A DNA stretch of 64,000 nucleotides from Gammaproteobacteria bacterium (GTDB taxonomy: Bacteria > Pseudomonadota > Gammaproteobacteria > Steroidobacterales > Woeseiaceae). Below the pieces are notes generated by a model that worked only from the letters and a program-made list of their open reading frames with translations, was not told the origin of the DNA and ran no database searches. Shown piece by piece: positions 38,592 through 48,190 of this stretch. The stretch is from the NCBI GenBank assembly GCA_029863125.1, contig JAOTWB010000005.1:44886-108885 (forward strand). Direction: 5' to 3'. Position 1 is the stretch's first letter, and each line of letters starts with the position of its first letter. The position numbers and the translations under genes are program-made.

Positions 38592-39676
38592 GCGCGCGAC
38601 CTATTCTCGTAATGGCAGGTGGTACCGGCGGACATGTCTATCCGGCGCTTGCCGTCGCCCGTGCGCTCCGGGCCAGTTCGCGTGACGTCGTGTGGCTCGG
38701 AACTCACCGCGGCCTTGAGTCCCGTGTCGTGCCCGCCGCCGGTATCGATATCGAGTGGATCAGCGTGAAGGGCCTCCGACGCAAGGGCTTGCTCGCGCTG
38801 TTGATCGCGCCGATACAACTTGGCTGGGCGCTCTTGCAGTCGCTCGGCGTCATTTTTCGTCGCCGCCCCGCAGCGGTGCTCGGCATGGGTGGATTCGTCA
38901 GCGGTCCGGGCGGCGTCGCCGCCTGGCTGACGCGGAGACCGCTCGTAATTCACGAGCAAAACGCTACTGCGGGCCTGACCAACCGTCTTCTGGCGCGTCT
39001 TGCCCGGGTTGTGCTGCAAGCCTTCCCGGGCAGTTTTAATTCCTCCGTCAACGCGGAAACGGTCGGCAACCCCGTCCGTGAAGATATCGCGGCCATAGCG
39101 GCGCCGGCCGAACGTTATGGCAGGCGACAAGGACCGTTAAGGCTGCTGGTGCTCGGCGGCAGCCAGGGAGCGCTCGCGTTGAACCGTGCTGTTCCGGCAG
39201 CGCTGGCTCAGATTGCAACCGAGCTGCGACCTGTCGTTCGCCACCAGTGCGGCGAGCGGACTATCGATACGGCCAGGCAGGCATACGCAGACACCGGCAT
39301 CGACGTTGAGCTGGTGTCCTATATCGAGGATATGGCGGAGGCCTACGCCTGGGCCGACCTGGTGGTTTGCCGGGCCGGTGCGCTGACGATTGCCGAACTC
39401 TGCGCGGCGGGCTTGCCCGCGGTGTTCGTTCCCTACCCGGCGGCCGTCGATGATCACCAGACCGCGAACGCCGGCGCGATGGTCCGGGCAGGTGCCGCCA
39501 CGATAATTCAGGAATCCGACCTCACGCCGGAGCTATTGGCCGACCTGCTGCGCGAGTGGCTGCAGTCACGCGACGTTCTGCTGCTGCGCGCCGACAAAGC
39601 GCGCGCACTGGCGTTCCCGAATGCGCTGCGCCGAATTACCGAGCTGTGCCTGGAGCAAGCGGGGGGATTGGCATGA
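38588..39676 (+). CDS. murG: Lipid II synthase MurG
   Basis: A 362-residue GT28 glycosyltransferase that adds GlcNAc to lipid I at the cytoplasmic membrane face. The N-terminal loop [30 protein letters not shown], the second-domain [11 protein letters not shown] and the UDP-binding [11 protein letters not shown] are all standard. Its stop codon overlaps a 16-codon mini-ORF that leads into murC. Confidence 0.97.
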   Translation: MSARPILVMAGGTGGHVYPALAVARALRASSRDVVWLGTHRGLESRVVPAAGIDIEWISVKGLRRKGLLALLIAPIQLGWALLQSLGVIFRRRPAAVLGMGGFVSGPGGVAAWLTRRPLVIHEQNATAGLTNRLLARLARVVLQAFPGSFNSSVNAETVGNPVREDIAAIAAPAERYGRRQGPLRLLVLGGSQGALALNRAVPAALAQIATELRPVVRHQCGERTIDTARQAYADTGIDVELVSYIEDMAEAYAWADLVVCRAGALTIAELCAAGLPAVFVPYPAAVDDHQTANAGAMVRAGAATIIQESDLTPELLADLLREWLQSRDVLLLRADKARALAFPNALRRITELCLEQAGGLA

Positions 39677-39723
39677 TCCGCTGTTCGAGCCAACGCCTTC
39701 GATGCATCGTGAGAACGTCATGA
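39673..39723 (+). CDS. 16-codon mini-ORF linking murG and murC
   Basis: The ATG at the murG stop (ATGA) opens a frame of 16 codons, [16 protein letters not shown], which ends in a TGA that overlaps the murC ATG (again ATGA). The murG-murC gap is the only one from rsmH to ddl that would otherwise break the chain of overlapping or nearly abutting genes. The peptide is basic (five arginines, two cysteines) and has no known relatives I can recognise. It may serve only to carry ribosomes from murG to murC; it may also be chance. Confidence 0.35.
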   Translation: MIRCSSQRLRCIVRTS

Positions 39724-41189
39724 TCAAGCGCATGCGCCGAATTCACTGTGTGCACTTCGTCGGTATCGGCGGTTCCGGCATGTCGGGTATTGCCGAGGTC
39801 ATGCTGAGCCTCGGCTACGCCGTGCAGGGTTCGGATCTCAAGCACAACAAGCAGACACGGCGCCTTGAAGATCTGGGCGCCAAAGTATTCATCGGCCACG
39901 CTGCCGACAACATACGCGATGCCGACGCTGTTGTCGTCTCCAGCGCGGTCGATGAAACCAACCCCGAAGTGGCAGAGGCAAGAAAGCAGCTCATGCCGGT
40001 CGTCAGCCGCGCGGAAATGCTCGCGGAGTTGATGCGCTTCCGCTATTCGATCGCCGTTGCCGGTACCCACGGCAAGACGACGACGACGAGTCTCGTTGCA
40101 AGCGTGCTGGCGGAAGGTGGTCTCGACCCCACTTTCGTTATCGGCGGCAGACTCAAGAGTGCCGACGCGAATGCGAGGCTCGGGCAGGGCGATTACCTGG
40201 TCGCAGAAGCGGACGAGAGCGATGCTTCATTTGTGCACCTGAAGCCGATGCTCGCCATTGTGACCAACATCGATGCTGACCACATGTCGACTTACGACGG
40301 GGACATCGAAAAACTCAAAAGTGGGTTTATCGAATTCCTGCACAACCTCCCGTTTTACGGGCTGGCCGTCGTGTGTAGCGACGACCCCGGTGTCAACAGC
40401 GTGCTCGCAGATATTGGACGATCCGTCACGACATACGGCGTCGAAGAGGGAGCGGATGTGCGGGCGGTTAACATCAGCTTCGACAAAGCGCGCGCGGAGT
40501 TCGACGTCATTCGGCAAAATCGTTTTTCCGAGCCGGGTCGTGCGGACGACGATACAGCCGAGGAAGCGTCACCGGTTCTGCACGTAAGCCTGATGTTGCC
40601 CGGCATGCACAACGTGCGTAACGCGCTCGCCGCGATTGCTGTGGCAAACGAGCTGCAAATCGGAGACCAAGCGGTTATTCGTGCTCTGCAGAAGTTCGAA
40701 GGCATCGACCGTCGTTTCCAGAATCTCGGTGAGATTCAGACGCAGATTGGCAAGATCCTGCTGGTTGACGATTACGGCCATCATCCGACCGAAATAGCTG
40801 CCACCCTGGCGGCTGCCAAGTCAGGTTGGCCGGGGCGGCGTGTGGTGCTGATCTTCCAGCCGCACCGCTATACGCGCACGCGCGACCTGATGGACGACTT
40901 CGCGACCGTACTGTCGGACGCAGATGTCCTGATTCTGCTGGATGTGTACGCGGCGGGCGAGGATCCGATCGCCGGCGCGGACGGCCGCGCGATGGCGCGT
41001 GCGATTCGCACGCGCGGCGCGGTCGAACCCGTATTTGTCGAATCGCTCGACGACCTTCTGCCGGTACTGGACGATGTGCTCGACGAAGGCGACCTCGTGC
41101 TGACGATGGGGGCCGGCGACATTGGCACTTACGCGAGCCGTTTGCCGGAACTCCTTGCCAATGGCCCGACGCTTAAGGTGCACTCATGA
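39720..41189 (+). CDS. murC: UDP-N-acetylmuramate:L-alanine ligase MurC
   Basis: A 489-residue Mur ligase adding L-alanine. [19 protein letters not shown] is the N-terminal UDP-binding signature, [10 protein letters not shown] the P-loop, [10 protein letters not shown] and [10 protein letters not shown] are diagnostic. The ATG chosen has GAGAA five bases upstream; an ATG at 39702 (adds MHRENV) has none. A stretch around residues 265-285 ([15 protein letters not shown]) is an acidic insertion relative to E. coli MurC. The stop overlaps murB as ATGA. Confidence 0.97.
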   Translation: MIKRMRRIHCVHFVGIGGSGMSGIAEVMLSLGYAVQGSDLKHNKQTRRLEDLGAKVFIGHAADNIRDADAVVVSSAVDETNPEVAEARKQLMPVVSRAEMLAELMRFRYSIAVAGTHGKTTTTSLVASVLAEGGLDPTFVIGGRLKSADANARLGQGDYLVAEADESDASFVHLKPMLAIVTNIDADHMSTYDGDIEKLKSGFIEFLHNLPFYGLAVVCSDDPGVNSVLADIGRSVTTYGVEEGADVRAVNISFDKARAEFDVIRQNRFSEPGRADDDTAEEASPVLHVSLMLPGMHNVRNALAAIAVANELQIGDQAVIRALQKFEGIDRRFQNLGEIQTQIGKILLVDDYGHHPTEIAATLAAAKSGWPGRRVVLIFQPHRYTRTRDLMDDFATVLSDADVLILLDVYAAGEDPIAGADGRAMARAIRTRGAVEPVFVESLDDLLPVLDDVLDEGDLVLTMGAGDIGTYASRLPELLANGPTLKVHS

Positions 41190-42085
41190 TGGCGGCGGCA
41201 AGGGACCTCAAAGTGCACGGTGAGATTCGGCACGACGAGCCAATGAGTCGCCACACGTCGTGGCGTGCGGGCGGGCCGGCCGAAACGTTCTTCATTCCCG
41301 CAAGCATCGACGACCTGGCGTCGTTCCTCGCGGACCTCGACGCCGATACGCCCGTGTTCTGGCTGGGCGTCGGCAGCAATCTGCTCGTGCGCGACGGCGG
41401 CTTACCGGGCGTCGTGATCTCGGCGACAAAAATTTTGAAGCACATCGAACGCGCCGGCGATCAGCGCGTCAGGGCCGGTGCCGGCCTTCCCTGCACGCAG
41501 CTCGCGCGCCAGTGCATCCGCTGGAAGCTGGGGCCATCCGAGTTTTTCGCCGGAATCCCGGGAACGGTTGGCGGAGCGCTGGCCATGAACGCGGGCGCAC
41601 ACGGCCACGAAACCTGGGAGCGAGTCGAGTCGGTGAAGACCATCGATCGTAGCGGCGAGCTTCACAAGCGCACGCCGCCAGACTACACCGTTGCCTACCG
41701 CAGTGTGAAAGGCCCGACAAACGAGTGGTTCCTGGAAGCGATATTTCGCTTCGATCCCGATGTCGTGCCAAGCATGGAAGCAATGAAAACCATGCTCGAG
41801 CGACGCCGAACGACACAGCCCCTGGGATTACCCAGCTGCGGCTCCGTGTTTCGCAATCCGCCCGACGATTTCGCGGCGAGGTTGATCGATACGGCAGGCC
41901 TCAAGGGGTATCGCATCGGCGGCGCGGAAGTATCGGCCAAGCATGCGAATTTCATCATCAATCGTGCCGACGCGACGGCCAGCGATATCGAAGAGCTGAT
42001 CGACCACGTACAAAAAACCGTACTCGATGTCCACGGCATTAGCCTCAGGCACGAAGTCCACATTATTGGTGAGGCGCGATCATGA
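41186..42085 (+). CDS. murB: UDP-N-acetylenolpyruvoylglucosamine reductase MurB
   Basis: A 299-residue FAD flavoenzyme that reduces the MurA product to UDP-MurNAc. [45 protein letters not shown], and the catalytic serine region [10 protein letters not shown] are intact; lacking the YxxxxxY loop it fits type II MurB. Its presence inside the dcw cluster is common outside the enterics. Overlaps ddl as ATGA. Confidence 0.96.
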   Translation: MMAAARDLKVHGEIRHDEPMSRHTSWRAGGPAETFFIPASIDDLASFLADLDADTPVFWLGVGSNLLVRDGGLPGVVISATKILKHIERAGDQRVRAGAGLPCTQLARQCIRWKLGPSEFFAGIPGTVGGALAMNAGAHGHETWERVESVKTIDRSGELHKRTPPDYTVAYRSVKGPTNEWFLEAIFRFDPDVVPSMEAMKTMLERRRTTQPLGLPSCGSVFRNPPDDFAARLIDTAGLKGYRIGGAEVSAKHANFIINRADATASDIEELIDHVQKTVLDVHGISLRHEVHIIGEARS

Positions 42086-43083
42086 CGGACGCAACAACAT
42101 CGTCCGAGCAGCGATACCTTGTCAGAAATGCCGACGATTTCGGCCGCGTTGCCGTCATGCTGGGCGGGCTGTCCAGCGAACGTGAGGTGTCGCTGGACAC
42201 GGGCGCGGCGGTTTTGCAGGCCTTGCAGTCGAACGGTGTCGATGCTCACGCCTGGGATCCGGCCGAAAAGACAATGGCGCAATTTGCCAACGCGCATTTT
42301 GATCGTGTCTGGGTCGCGTTGCACGGGCCCGGTGGTGAGGATGGCGCGCTGCAGGGAGCCTTGCAGTGGCTGGAAATTCCATACACGGGCAGTGGAGTCA
42401 TGGCGTCAGCGCTCGCAATGGACAAAGTAAGAAGCAAGCACCTGTTCCGTGCCTGCGGTATCCCGACGCCGGATTACGCAGCGATTCGTTCACATGCGGA
42501 TGCATCGCTCGCTGCCGAGCGGCTTGGTTTCCCACTCATCATCAAGCCGTCAGGACAGGGATCCAGCGTCGGCATGTCGAAGGTCTTCGAACATGCCGAT
42601 CTGAATGATGCCGTCAGTCTTGCGTTGCACTACGACGAAACGGCCTTGCTCGAAACCTGCATCACCGGCGCAGAATTTACGGTCGGCGTGCTGCAGGGCC
42701 GTGCATTACCGAGTATTCGTATCGTCACACCCCGCGTCTTCTATGACTACCGCGCGAAGTATCAATCGAATCGGACCGAATACATCTGCCCGGGCACCAC
42801 GGACGACGCAGAGGAGCAGCGCTACGCAGAACTCGCGATGGAGGCGTTCAACGAACTCGGCTGCAGCGGATGGGGTCGAGTGGACTTCATGGCGGGTGAC
42901 GACGGTCAGCCACTCGTGCTTGAAGTGAACACGGTTCCGGGTATGACCAGCCACAGCCTCGTACCGATGGCTGCCAAGGAAGATGGAATAGATTTCGACG
43001 AGCTCTGTTGGCGAATTCTCGAGACGAGTTTCCGCGGCAAGCAGGCGGTCGAATCCGGTGAGGTGGCAGCACATGGCTCGTAA
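42082..43083 (+). CDS. ddl: D-alanine:D-alanine ligase
   Basis: A 333-residue ATP-grasp ligase making the D-Ala-D-Ala dipeptide used by MurF. VAVMLGGLSSEREVSLDTG, LHGPGGEDGALQG (the variant GP in place of the usual GxxGED context is unremarkable), KPSGQGSSVGM and EVNTVPGMTSHSLVPMAA are present. An N-terminal extension of about 25 residues precedes the usual start. The end overlaps ftsQ by 11 bases. Confidence 0.97.
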   Translation: MTDATTSSEQRYLVRNADDFGRVAVMLGGLSSEREVSLDTGAAVLQALQSNGVDAHAWDPAEKTMAQFANAHFDRVWVALHGPGGEDGALQGALQWLEIPYTGSGVMASALAMDKVRSKHLFRACGIPTPDYAAIRSHADASLAAERLGFPLIIKPSGQGSSVGMSKVFEHADLNDAVSLALHYDETALLETCITGAEFTVGVLQGRALPSIRIVTPRVFYDYRAKYQSNRTEYICPGTTDDAEEQRYAELAMEAFNELGCSGWGRVDFMAGDDGQPLVLEVNTVPGMTSHSLVPMAAKEDGIDFDELCWRILETSFRGKQAVESGEVAAHGS

Positions 43084-43885
43084 GCAAGCCAGGCGGCGCA
43101 AGCCGAAAAAAGTGAAACAAATAAAGATACCGACAATTCGTATAGGTCGTATCCTCGCACCGCTGGTCGCGGTCGCTGTCGTTTTTGCAACCTACCAGCT
43201 GAGCCTGACGATGCTGGATCGCAGCATCTCGTCGATTGAAATCAGCGGTCCGTTCCAGCGTGTAAGCGCACTCCAGATAGAAGAGGCGATTAGCGACGAA
43301 CTTGACGCGGGCTTTGTGGGCGCAGACCTCGGCCGAATTCATGATCGCATTGTCGCGCTGCCGTGGATCGACCAGGCAAGAGTTGCGCGCCGCTGGCCGA
43401 GTCGCCTGTCGATCACGGTAAGCGAACAGGTGCCGGCTGCCATCTGGGGTGAAAGCGGACTCCTCAATACGCGGGGCGAGCTGTTTGTGACCGCGGCCAG
43501 GCACGTGCCGGCCGAGCTGCCCCGGCTCAACGGGCCGGACGACCGTTCGGCCGAGGTCGCAACACGCTACCTGGCGGTGCGCGACCAGCTCATACCCGCC
43601 GGTCTCGACCTGCGCCGCATGCACCTTGATGCGCGTGGTTCGTGGGAAATGACGTTGAACAACGGCATCGAAGTTCGACTCGGGCGTCGCGATGTTGCCG
43701 AGCGCACGGACATGTTCCTCGATGTCGTTACCAACATCATCGCGGGCCACGCCAAGAAAATCGACTATGTCGACATGCGCTACGGCAACGGCTTCACGAT
43801 CGGTTGGAAGGGCGGACCGCATGTTCCGGCTACCGATCCGCAGCGGAGCAAACAGAAGATGCTCGTGGCCAAAGGTACGAATTGA
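43073..43885 (+). CDS. ftsQ: Cell division protein FtsQ
   Basis: A 270-residue bitopic divisome protein: a highly basic cytoplasmic tail (KQARRRKPKKVKQIK), one membrane helix (ILAPLVAVAVVFATYQLSL), a POTRA domain (SIEISGPFQRVSALQIEEAI) and a beta domain with WPSRLSITVSEQVPAAIWGE. It recruits FtsLB. GTGAGG lies well placed before the ATG inside ddl. ftsA abuts directly. Confidence 0.95.
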   Translation: MARKQARRRKPKKVKQIKIPTIRIGRILAPLVAVAVVFATYQLSLTMLDRSISSIEISGPFQRVSALQIEEAISDELDAGFVGADLGRIHDRIVALPWIDQARVARRWPSRLSITVSEQVPAAIWGESGLLNTRGELFVTAARHVPAELPRLNGPDDRSAEVATRYLAVRDQLIPAGLDLRRMHLDARGSWEMTLNNGIEVRLGRRDVAERTDMFLDVVTNIIAGHAKKIDYVDMRYGNGFTIGWKGGPHVPATDPQRSKQKMLVAKGTN

Positions 43886-45124
43886 ATGACCAAGCGCCCT
43901 GACAAGAACCTGATCGTTGGTCTTGACGTAGGCACGTCGAAGGTCGTGGCGATTGTTGGGGAGCTCAATGACGACGGCAATATCGAGGTCGTCGGTATCG
44001 GTTCGCATCCGTCACGCGGCCTCAAGAAAGGTGTCGTTGTGAACATCGAGTCGACGGTGCACTCGATTCAGCGCGCGGTGGAAGAGGCCGAACTCATGGC
44101 CGGCTGCGATATTCACTCGGTATATACCGGGATCGCCGGGAGCCACGTACGCAGCCTCAACTCTCACGGCATTGTCGCCATTCGCGACAAAGAGGTCAGC
44201 TCGGGCGACGTCGACAGAGTCATCGATGCTGCGCGCGCCGTCGCGATACCGGCCGATCAAAAGATCCTGCATATCCTCCCGCAGGAGTTCGTAATCGACA
44301 ACCAGGAAGGCATTCGTGAGCCGATCGGAATGTCGGGTGTACGGCTCGAGGCCAAAGTACACATGGTAACCGGTGCCGAGAGTGCCGCCCAAAATATCGT
44401 CAAGTGCGTTCAGCGTTGCGGACTTGAGGTTGACGACATCGTTCTCGAGCAACTCGCGTCCAGCTACGCGGTGCTAACGGATGATGAGAAAGAGCTGGGT
44501 TCCTGCATCGTCGACATCGGCGGAGGCACGACGGATATCGCGGTCTTCCTCGGCGGGGCTATTCAGCACACGGCCGTAATACCGATCGCGGGCGACCAGG
44601 TGACCAATGACATCGCCGTGTCTATGCGTACGCCAACGCAATACGCCGAGGAAATCAAGATCAAGTACGCCTGCGCGCTGTCGCAGCTGGCCAATCCTGA
44701 CGAAACGATCGAGGTACCGAGCGTCGGCGAACGGCCGCCGCGGCGGCTGGCGCGTCAAACGCTCGCCGAAATTGTCGAGCCCAGATACGAAGAACTCTTT
44801 GGTCTGGTGCGCGATGAACTTCGAAGAAGTGGTTTTGAAGAGCTTATTGCAGCCGGCGTCGTCATTACGGGCGGCAGCGCCAAGATGGAAGGCGCCGTCG
44901 AATTGGCTGAAGAAGTATTTCACATGCCGGTGCGGCTTGGTGCGCCGCAATACGTTGAAGGGCTCATGGACGTCGTTCGCAACCCGATACATGCAACTGG
45001 CGTGGGGCTGCTGTTGTACGGCAACGAAAATCTGTCGCGACGCGATCGACGCAGTACGCCGATCGGCGGCAATTTAGGTGAGGTGTGGGACCGCATGAAG
45101 TCGTGGTTCCAGGGGCATTTTTAA
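43886..45124 (+). CDS. ftsA: Cell division protein FtsA
   Basis: A 412-residue actin-like ATPase that anchors FtsZ to the membrane. LIVGLDVGTSKVVAIVGE is the phosphate-1 motif, DIGGGTTDIAVF the phosphate-2 motif and GVVITGGSAKMEG the adenosine motif. The C-terminal amphipathic membrane-targeting helix is visible as WDRMKSWFQGHF. ftsZ follows after 56 bases. Confidence 0.97.
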   Translation: MTKRPDKNLIVGLDVGTSKVVAIVGELNDDGNIEVVGIGSHPSRGLKKGVVVNIESTVHSIQRAVEEAELMAGCDIHSVYTGIAGSHVRSLNSHGIVAIRDKEVSSGDVDRVIDAARAVAIPADQKILHILPQEFVIDNQEGIREPIGMSGVRLEAKVHMVTGAESAAQNIVKCVQRCGLEVDDIVLEQLASSYAVLTDDEKELGSCIVDIGGGTTDIAVFLGGAIQHTAVIPIAGDQVTNDIAVSMRTPTQYAEEIKIKYACALSQLANPDETIEVPSVGERPPRRLARQTLAEIVEPRYEELFGLVRDELRRSGFEELIAAGVVITGGSAKMEGAVELAEEVFHMPVRLGAPQYVEGLMDVVRNPIHATGVGLLLYGNENLSRRDRRSTPIGGNLGEVWDRMKSWFQGHF

Positions 45125-45180
45125 GAAACGGGGTTCAGTGAGTACCCCACAGGGAAAGCAAACTAGCGGAGGAAGACTCA

Positions 45181-46323
45181 ATGTTTGAATTAATGGACGC
45201 GCATAGCTCGACTGCGATCATCAAGGTCATCGGTGTCGGTGGCGGTGGTGGTAATGCTGTCGCGCACATGGTGGACACCGGGATCGAAGGTGTCGATTTT
45301 ATTTGTGCCAACACGGATTCGCAGGCGCTCAAGGGATCGCGCGTGCGAACCTCGCTGCAGATAGGCTGCAACATTACGAAAGGACTCGGCGCCGGTTCGG
45401 ATCCCGATATCGGCCGTCAGGCCGCGATGGAAGACCGTGACCGCATTCTCGAAGTCATCGAAGGTGCGGACATGCTGTTCATCACGGCCGGTATGGGTGG
45501 CGGTACCGGAACGGGGGCGGCCCCGATCGTTGCCCAGGTTGCGAAAGAGCTTGGCATCCTGACGGTGGCGGTCGTTACCAAACCGTTCCTCATGGAAGGC
45601 AACAAGCGGCTCCAGATCGCGGAACACGGCATTGGCGAACTCGGCAAATACGTCGACTCACTGATTACGATTCCGAACGAGAAGCTGTTGACCGTGCTCG
45701 GCGGCGAAACGACATTGCTGGACGCATTTCGATCGGCAAACCAGGTGCTGCAGGGTGCGGTACAGGGCATTGCCGAGCTGATCACCCGGCCAGGCCTTAT
45801 CAATGTCGACTTCGCGGACGTGCGCACAGTCATGGCGGAAATGGGCATGGCGATGATGGGATCCGGCGTATCGTCGGGCGAAGATCGTGCGCGAGAAGCG
45901 GCTGAGGCTGCTGTATCGAGCCCGCTTCTCGAAGACATCAACCTGGCTGGTGCCAACGGTATTCTCGTTAATGTCACGGCTGGCACGGATCTGTCCATCG
46001 GTGAATTCCAGGAAGTCGGTGTCACGATCAAAGAGTTCGCATCAGAAAACGCGACCGTCGTCGTTGGTACCGTGATCGATCCGGAAATGACGGACAAGAT
46101 ACGCGTCACGGTCGTTGCGACGGGCCTCGGACAGCACGCGGCTAATGCCGAATCGCCGATGCGCATTGTACGTCGCCCTGCGGCGCAGTCAGAGCCCAAC
46201 TATCACACGCTCGACAAGCCCACGGTACAGCGCAAACGGGCCGTTGGTGACGGCCTGGAAGGGGCCGGACTGCAGGAAGAGCTGCTCGATATTCCGGCAT
46301 TTCTGCGGCGCCAGGCCGACTGA
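45181..46323 (+). CDS. ftsZ: Cell division protein FtsZ
   Basis: A 380-residue tubulin-like GTPase forming the Z ring. The tubulin signature [14 protein letters not shown], the T7 loop region [11 protein letters not shown], and the C-terminal peptide [10 protein letters not shown], which binds FtsA and ZipA, are all intact. A strong ribosome binding site (GGAGGA) lies upstream. The variable linker is short. Confidence 0.98.
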   Translation: MFELMDAHSSTAIIKVIGVGGGGGNAVAHMVDTGIEGVDFICANTDSQALKGSRVRTSLQIGCNITKGLGAGSDPDIGRQAAMEDRDRILEVIEGADMLFITAGMGGGTGTGAAPIVAQVAKELGILTVAVVTKPFLMEGNKRLQIAEHGIGELGKYVDSLITIPNEKLLTVLGGETTLLDAFRSANQVLQGAVQGIAELITRPGLINVDFADVRTVMAEMGMAMMGSGVSSGEDRAREAAEAAVSSPLLEDINLAGANGILVNVTAGTDLSIGEFQEVGVTIKEFASENATVVVGTVIDPEMTDKIRVTVVATGLGQHAANAESPMRIVRRPAAQSEPNYHTLDKPTVQRKRAVGDGLEGAGLQEELLDIPAFLRRQAD

Positions 46324-46383
46324 GCGAAGAGGGCCTGGCCCCGCGGTGTTACTCACTCACCGCCGGGCTCTCTCCTCCGCTTT

Positions 46384-46409
46384 GCCGGCCCGGATCACTC
46401 CGGGCCGGC
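46384..46409 (+). terminator. Strong GC hairpin after ftsZ without U-tract
   Basis: A perfect 11-bp stem, GCCGGCCCGGA pairing with TCCGGGCCGGC, closes a TCAC loop 60 bases after the ftsZ stop. No T-run follows (CCCCTGC instead), so it is not a classic intrinsic terminator; it may stabilise the dcw mRNA 3' end or slow RNA polymerase before lpxC. A TATGAT-like -10 for lpxC lies at 46497-46502 without a good -35. Confidence 0.45.
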
Positions 46410-46517
46410 GCCCCTGCTGGCCGCGGCGGTAGCTAATTCGCCAAAGTCCAAAGGTATTCGTCTAAGATGTTGAAATCTTGAAGAGTTTTTTCTGCCTATG
46501 ATAGTCTTGCCTGCGCC

Positions 46518-47426
46518 ATGCTGAAACAACGCACCCTCAAAACCACGATTCGCGCAACCGGTGTCGGCCTGCACTCGGGCGAGAAAGTCTATATGACGCT
46601 GCGTCCGGCCGCGGAGAACTCAGGCATCACGTTCCGTCGTGTGGATCTCGATCATCCCGTCGACATCCCGGCGGATCCGCGTCTTGTGGGAGAGACGATG
46701 CTCGGTACCACGCTCATCAAGGACAATGTAAAGGTAGCGACGGTCGAACACCTGATGTCCGCACTGGCCGGGCTCGGAATCGACAACCTCCACGTTGATC
46801 TGTCTGCGCCGGAAGTTCCGATCATGGACGGCAGCGCGGGACCGTTTGTCTTTTTGCTGCAGTCCGCCGGTATCGAAGAGCAGAATGCGGCGAAGAAATT
46901 CATACGCATCAAGAAGAAAGTGCGAGTCGAAGACGGCGACAAATGGGCCGAATTTGTTCCTTTCAATGGTTTCAAGGTGAACTTCGAGGTGTATTTCAAT
47001 CACCCCGTATTCAATAAGATTAGCCAGCACGCGACTATCGATTTTTCATCCACGTCATTCCTCAAGGAAGTGAGCCGTGCGCGGACCTTCTGTTTCCTGC
47101 GCGATGTCGAAGCATTGCGGGAGCTCAATCTCACGCTTGGGGGCAGCATGGATAATGCGATCGTGCTCGACGACTATCGCATTCTTAATGAAGATGGCCT
47201 GCGCTATGCTAATGAGTTTGTGATTCACAAGATCCTCGATGCGATCGGCGACGTTTACCTGCTGGGGCGCGGCCTCATTGGCGAACTCCGCGCCTACAAA
47301 TCGGGCCATGAACTCAATAACCGTTTGCTGCGAGCGTTGCTCGAGGATGAATCGACGTGGGAGGAAGTCACGTTCGCTGATCCGAAGAAGGCGCCGATTT
47401 CCTACGCAACACCCGCGTACGCGTAA
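46518..47426 (+). CDS. lpxC: UDP-3-O-acyl-N-acetylglucosamine deacetylase LpxC
   Basis: A 302-residue zinc deacetylase, the committed step of lipid A synthesis. The zinc ligands are the His in [11 protein letters not shown] and the HKxxD of [24 protein letters not shown] and the GVGLHSGE N-terminus are standard. Position downstream of ftsZ is conserved. No ClpXP- or FtsH-type degradation tail can be judged from sequence. Confidence 0.97.
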   Translation: MLKQRTLKTTIRATGVGLHSGEKVYMTLRPAAENSGITFRRVDLDHPVDIPADPRLVGETMLGTTLIKDNVKVATVEHLMSALAGLGIDNLHVDLSAPEVPIMDGSAGPFVFLLQSAGIEEQNAAKKFIRIKKKVRVEDGDKWAEFVPFNGFKVNFEVYFNHPVFNKISQHATIDFSSTSFLKEVSRARTFCFLRDVEALRELNLTLGGSMDNAIVLDDYRILNEDGLRYANEFVIHKILDAIGDVYLLGRGLIGELRAYKSGHELNNRLLRALLEDESTWEEVTFADPKKAPISYATPAYA

Positions 47427-47583
47427 CTCCCGAACCACCACTCCACCGACCACCCACCAATCTGATCGCGGCGGCGATCGCCGGGATGTCTTGCGCAGCG
47501 ACATCGCGTAGGCGCGAGCAAGCGAGATCTCGCCGCGCTCGGCGCCGCCGCGAGCATGGTGGGCGTGGGTGGCAGGGCGTCGG

Positions 47584-47883
47584 CTAGCGTTGGCTGACGC
47601 GGATGCGACAAATATGGGCTTTGATGCCCACAGACCGGGCCGCCTCGAGCAGCGTATCGGCCTCGTAGCGGAGCCGGCTCGCCCAGGCCGACGTGGCCGC
47701 TATCACGACGAGTTCGCCGTCTTCTCGCACATTGGCGGCGACGATGCCCTGCGCGTGTTCGGCAGGAAGCGAGCGCACGAGTACGTCGGCCAGCTCGCCC
47801 ATCTCGCGAGCGCGCCGGACAATGTCGGCTAAATCCCCGTCATTACTGGGATTTAGCAGGTTTCCGAGCTGTTTTGTGGCCAT
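47584..47883 (-). CDS. DUF721 (DciA-like) protein
   Basis: A 99-residue DUF721 protein opening MATKQLGNLLNP. The core LVRSLPAEHAQGIVAANVREDGELVVIAATSAWASRLRYEADTLL is the KH-like DciA domain with the conserved W-A-x-x-L-R segment. DciA is the ancestral loader of the DnaB helicase; this short family member sits between lpxC and secA in many gammaproteobacteria. It converges on lpxC over 157 bp with no evident terminator and is divergent from the riboswitch-controlled M23 gene. Confidence 0.8.
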   Translation of the reverse strand: MATKQLGNLLNPSNDGDLADIVRRAREMGELADVLVRSLPAEHAQGIVAANVREDGELVVIAATSAWASRLRYEADTLLEAARSVGIKAHICRIRVSQR

Positions 47884-47953
47884 AGAAAATGTGACGCAGG
47901 TAGCGCTTTTCCCCCGTCCCGAGTGACCCGAGTCACCGTTCGGGAGCGGGACC

Positions 47954-47982
47954 TTGTAATAAAAACCAGCATTATGCATATT
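47954..47982 (+). promoter_or_regulatory. Candidate promoter of the riboswitch leader
   Basis: TTGTAA and CATATT are separated by 17 bases, placing transcription start at about 47990, right at the 5' edge of the c-di-GMP aptamer. Confidence 0.45.
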
Positions 47983-47989
47983 GTTACAT

Positions 47990-48073
47990 ACGACAAGGGC
48001 AAACCCGCTGTAAGGCGGGGACGCAAAACCACCGGCCCCGGGCTGATTAGCGGGGCAGCGGGGCTACCGAAGT
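47990..48073 (+). promoter_or_regulatory. Cyclic-di-GMP-I (GEMM-I) riboswitch aptamer
   Basis: The conserved GEMM-I core is complete and in order: AAGGGCAAACC, a 6-bp P2 stem (48004-48009 with 48014-48019) closed by a GNRA tetraloop GTAA (48010-48013), GGGACGCAAAACC, ACCGGCC, then the P3 return GCAGCGGGGCTACCG. These match the V. cholerae Vc2 aptamer nearly base for base at conserved positions. It lies about 117 bases before the start codon of an M23 family gene on the same strand, so c-di-GMP should control that gene. The direction (on or off) cannot be read directly. Confidence 0.94.
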
Positions 48074-48083
48074 GAGCAGGCAC

Positions 48084-48147
48084 TGCAAGTTGAAAACAAC
48101 GCGAACAAGCGGTCGCAGGGGGTTGGCCTGCGGATTCGCGGCTTGCA
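48084..48147 (+). promoter_or_regulatory. Possible expression platform of the c-di-GMP riboswitch
   Basis: Three nested complementary pairs occur between the aptamer and the gene: TGCAAG (48084-48089) with CTTGCA (48142-48147), CGCGAA (48100-48105) with TTCGCG (48135-48140), and CGCAGG (48114-48119) with CCTGCG (48127-48132). The outer arm competes with a small hairpin GCAG GCA CTGC (48076-48086). No U-tract follows, so control by translation or Rho is more likely than intrinsic termination. Confidence 0.4.
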
Positions 48148-48190
48148 TGAGACATCTACTAATCTTTAAGACGCATTCGGGGCGGGCTCG

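Noticed and set aside
42887..44008. 373-codon minus-strand frame across ddl, ftsQ and ftsA
   Set aside because: It is antisense to three well-recognised genes and its translation has no domain signature.
45128..45152. GGGGT/ACCCC hairpin between ftsA and ftsZ
   Set aside because: Only five base pairs with a long loop, no U-tract; not strong enough to call a terminator or attenuator.
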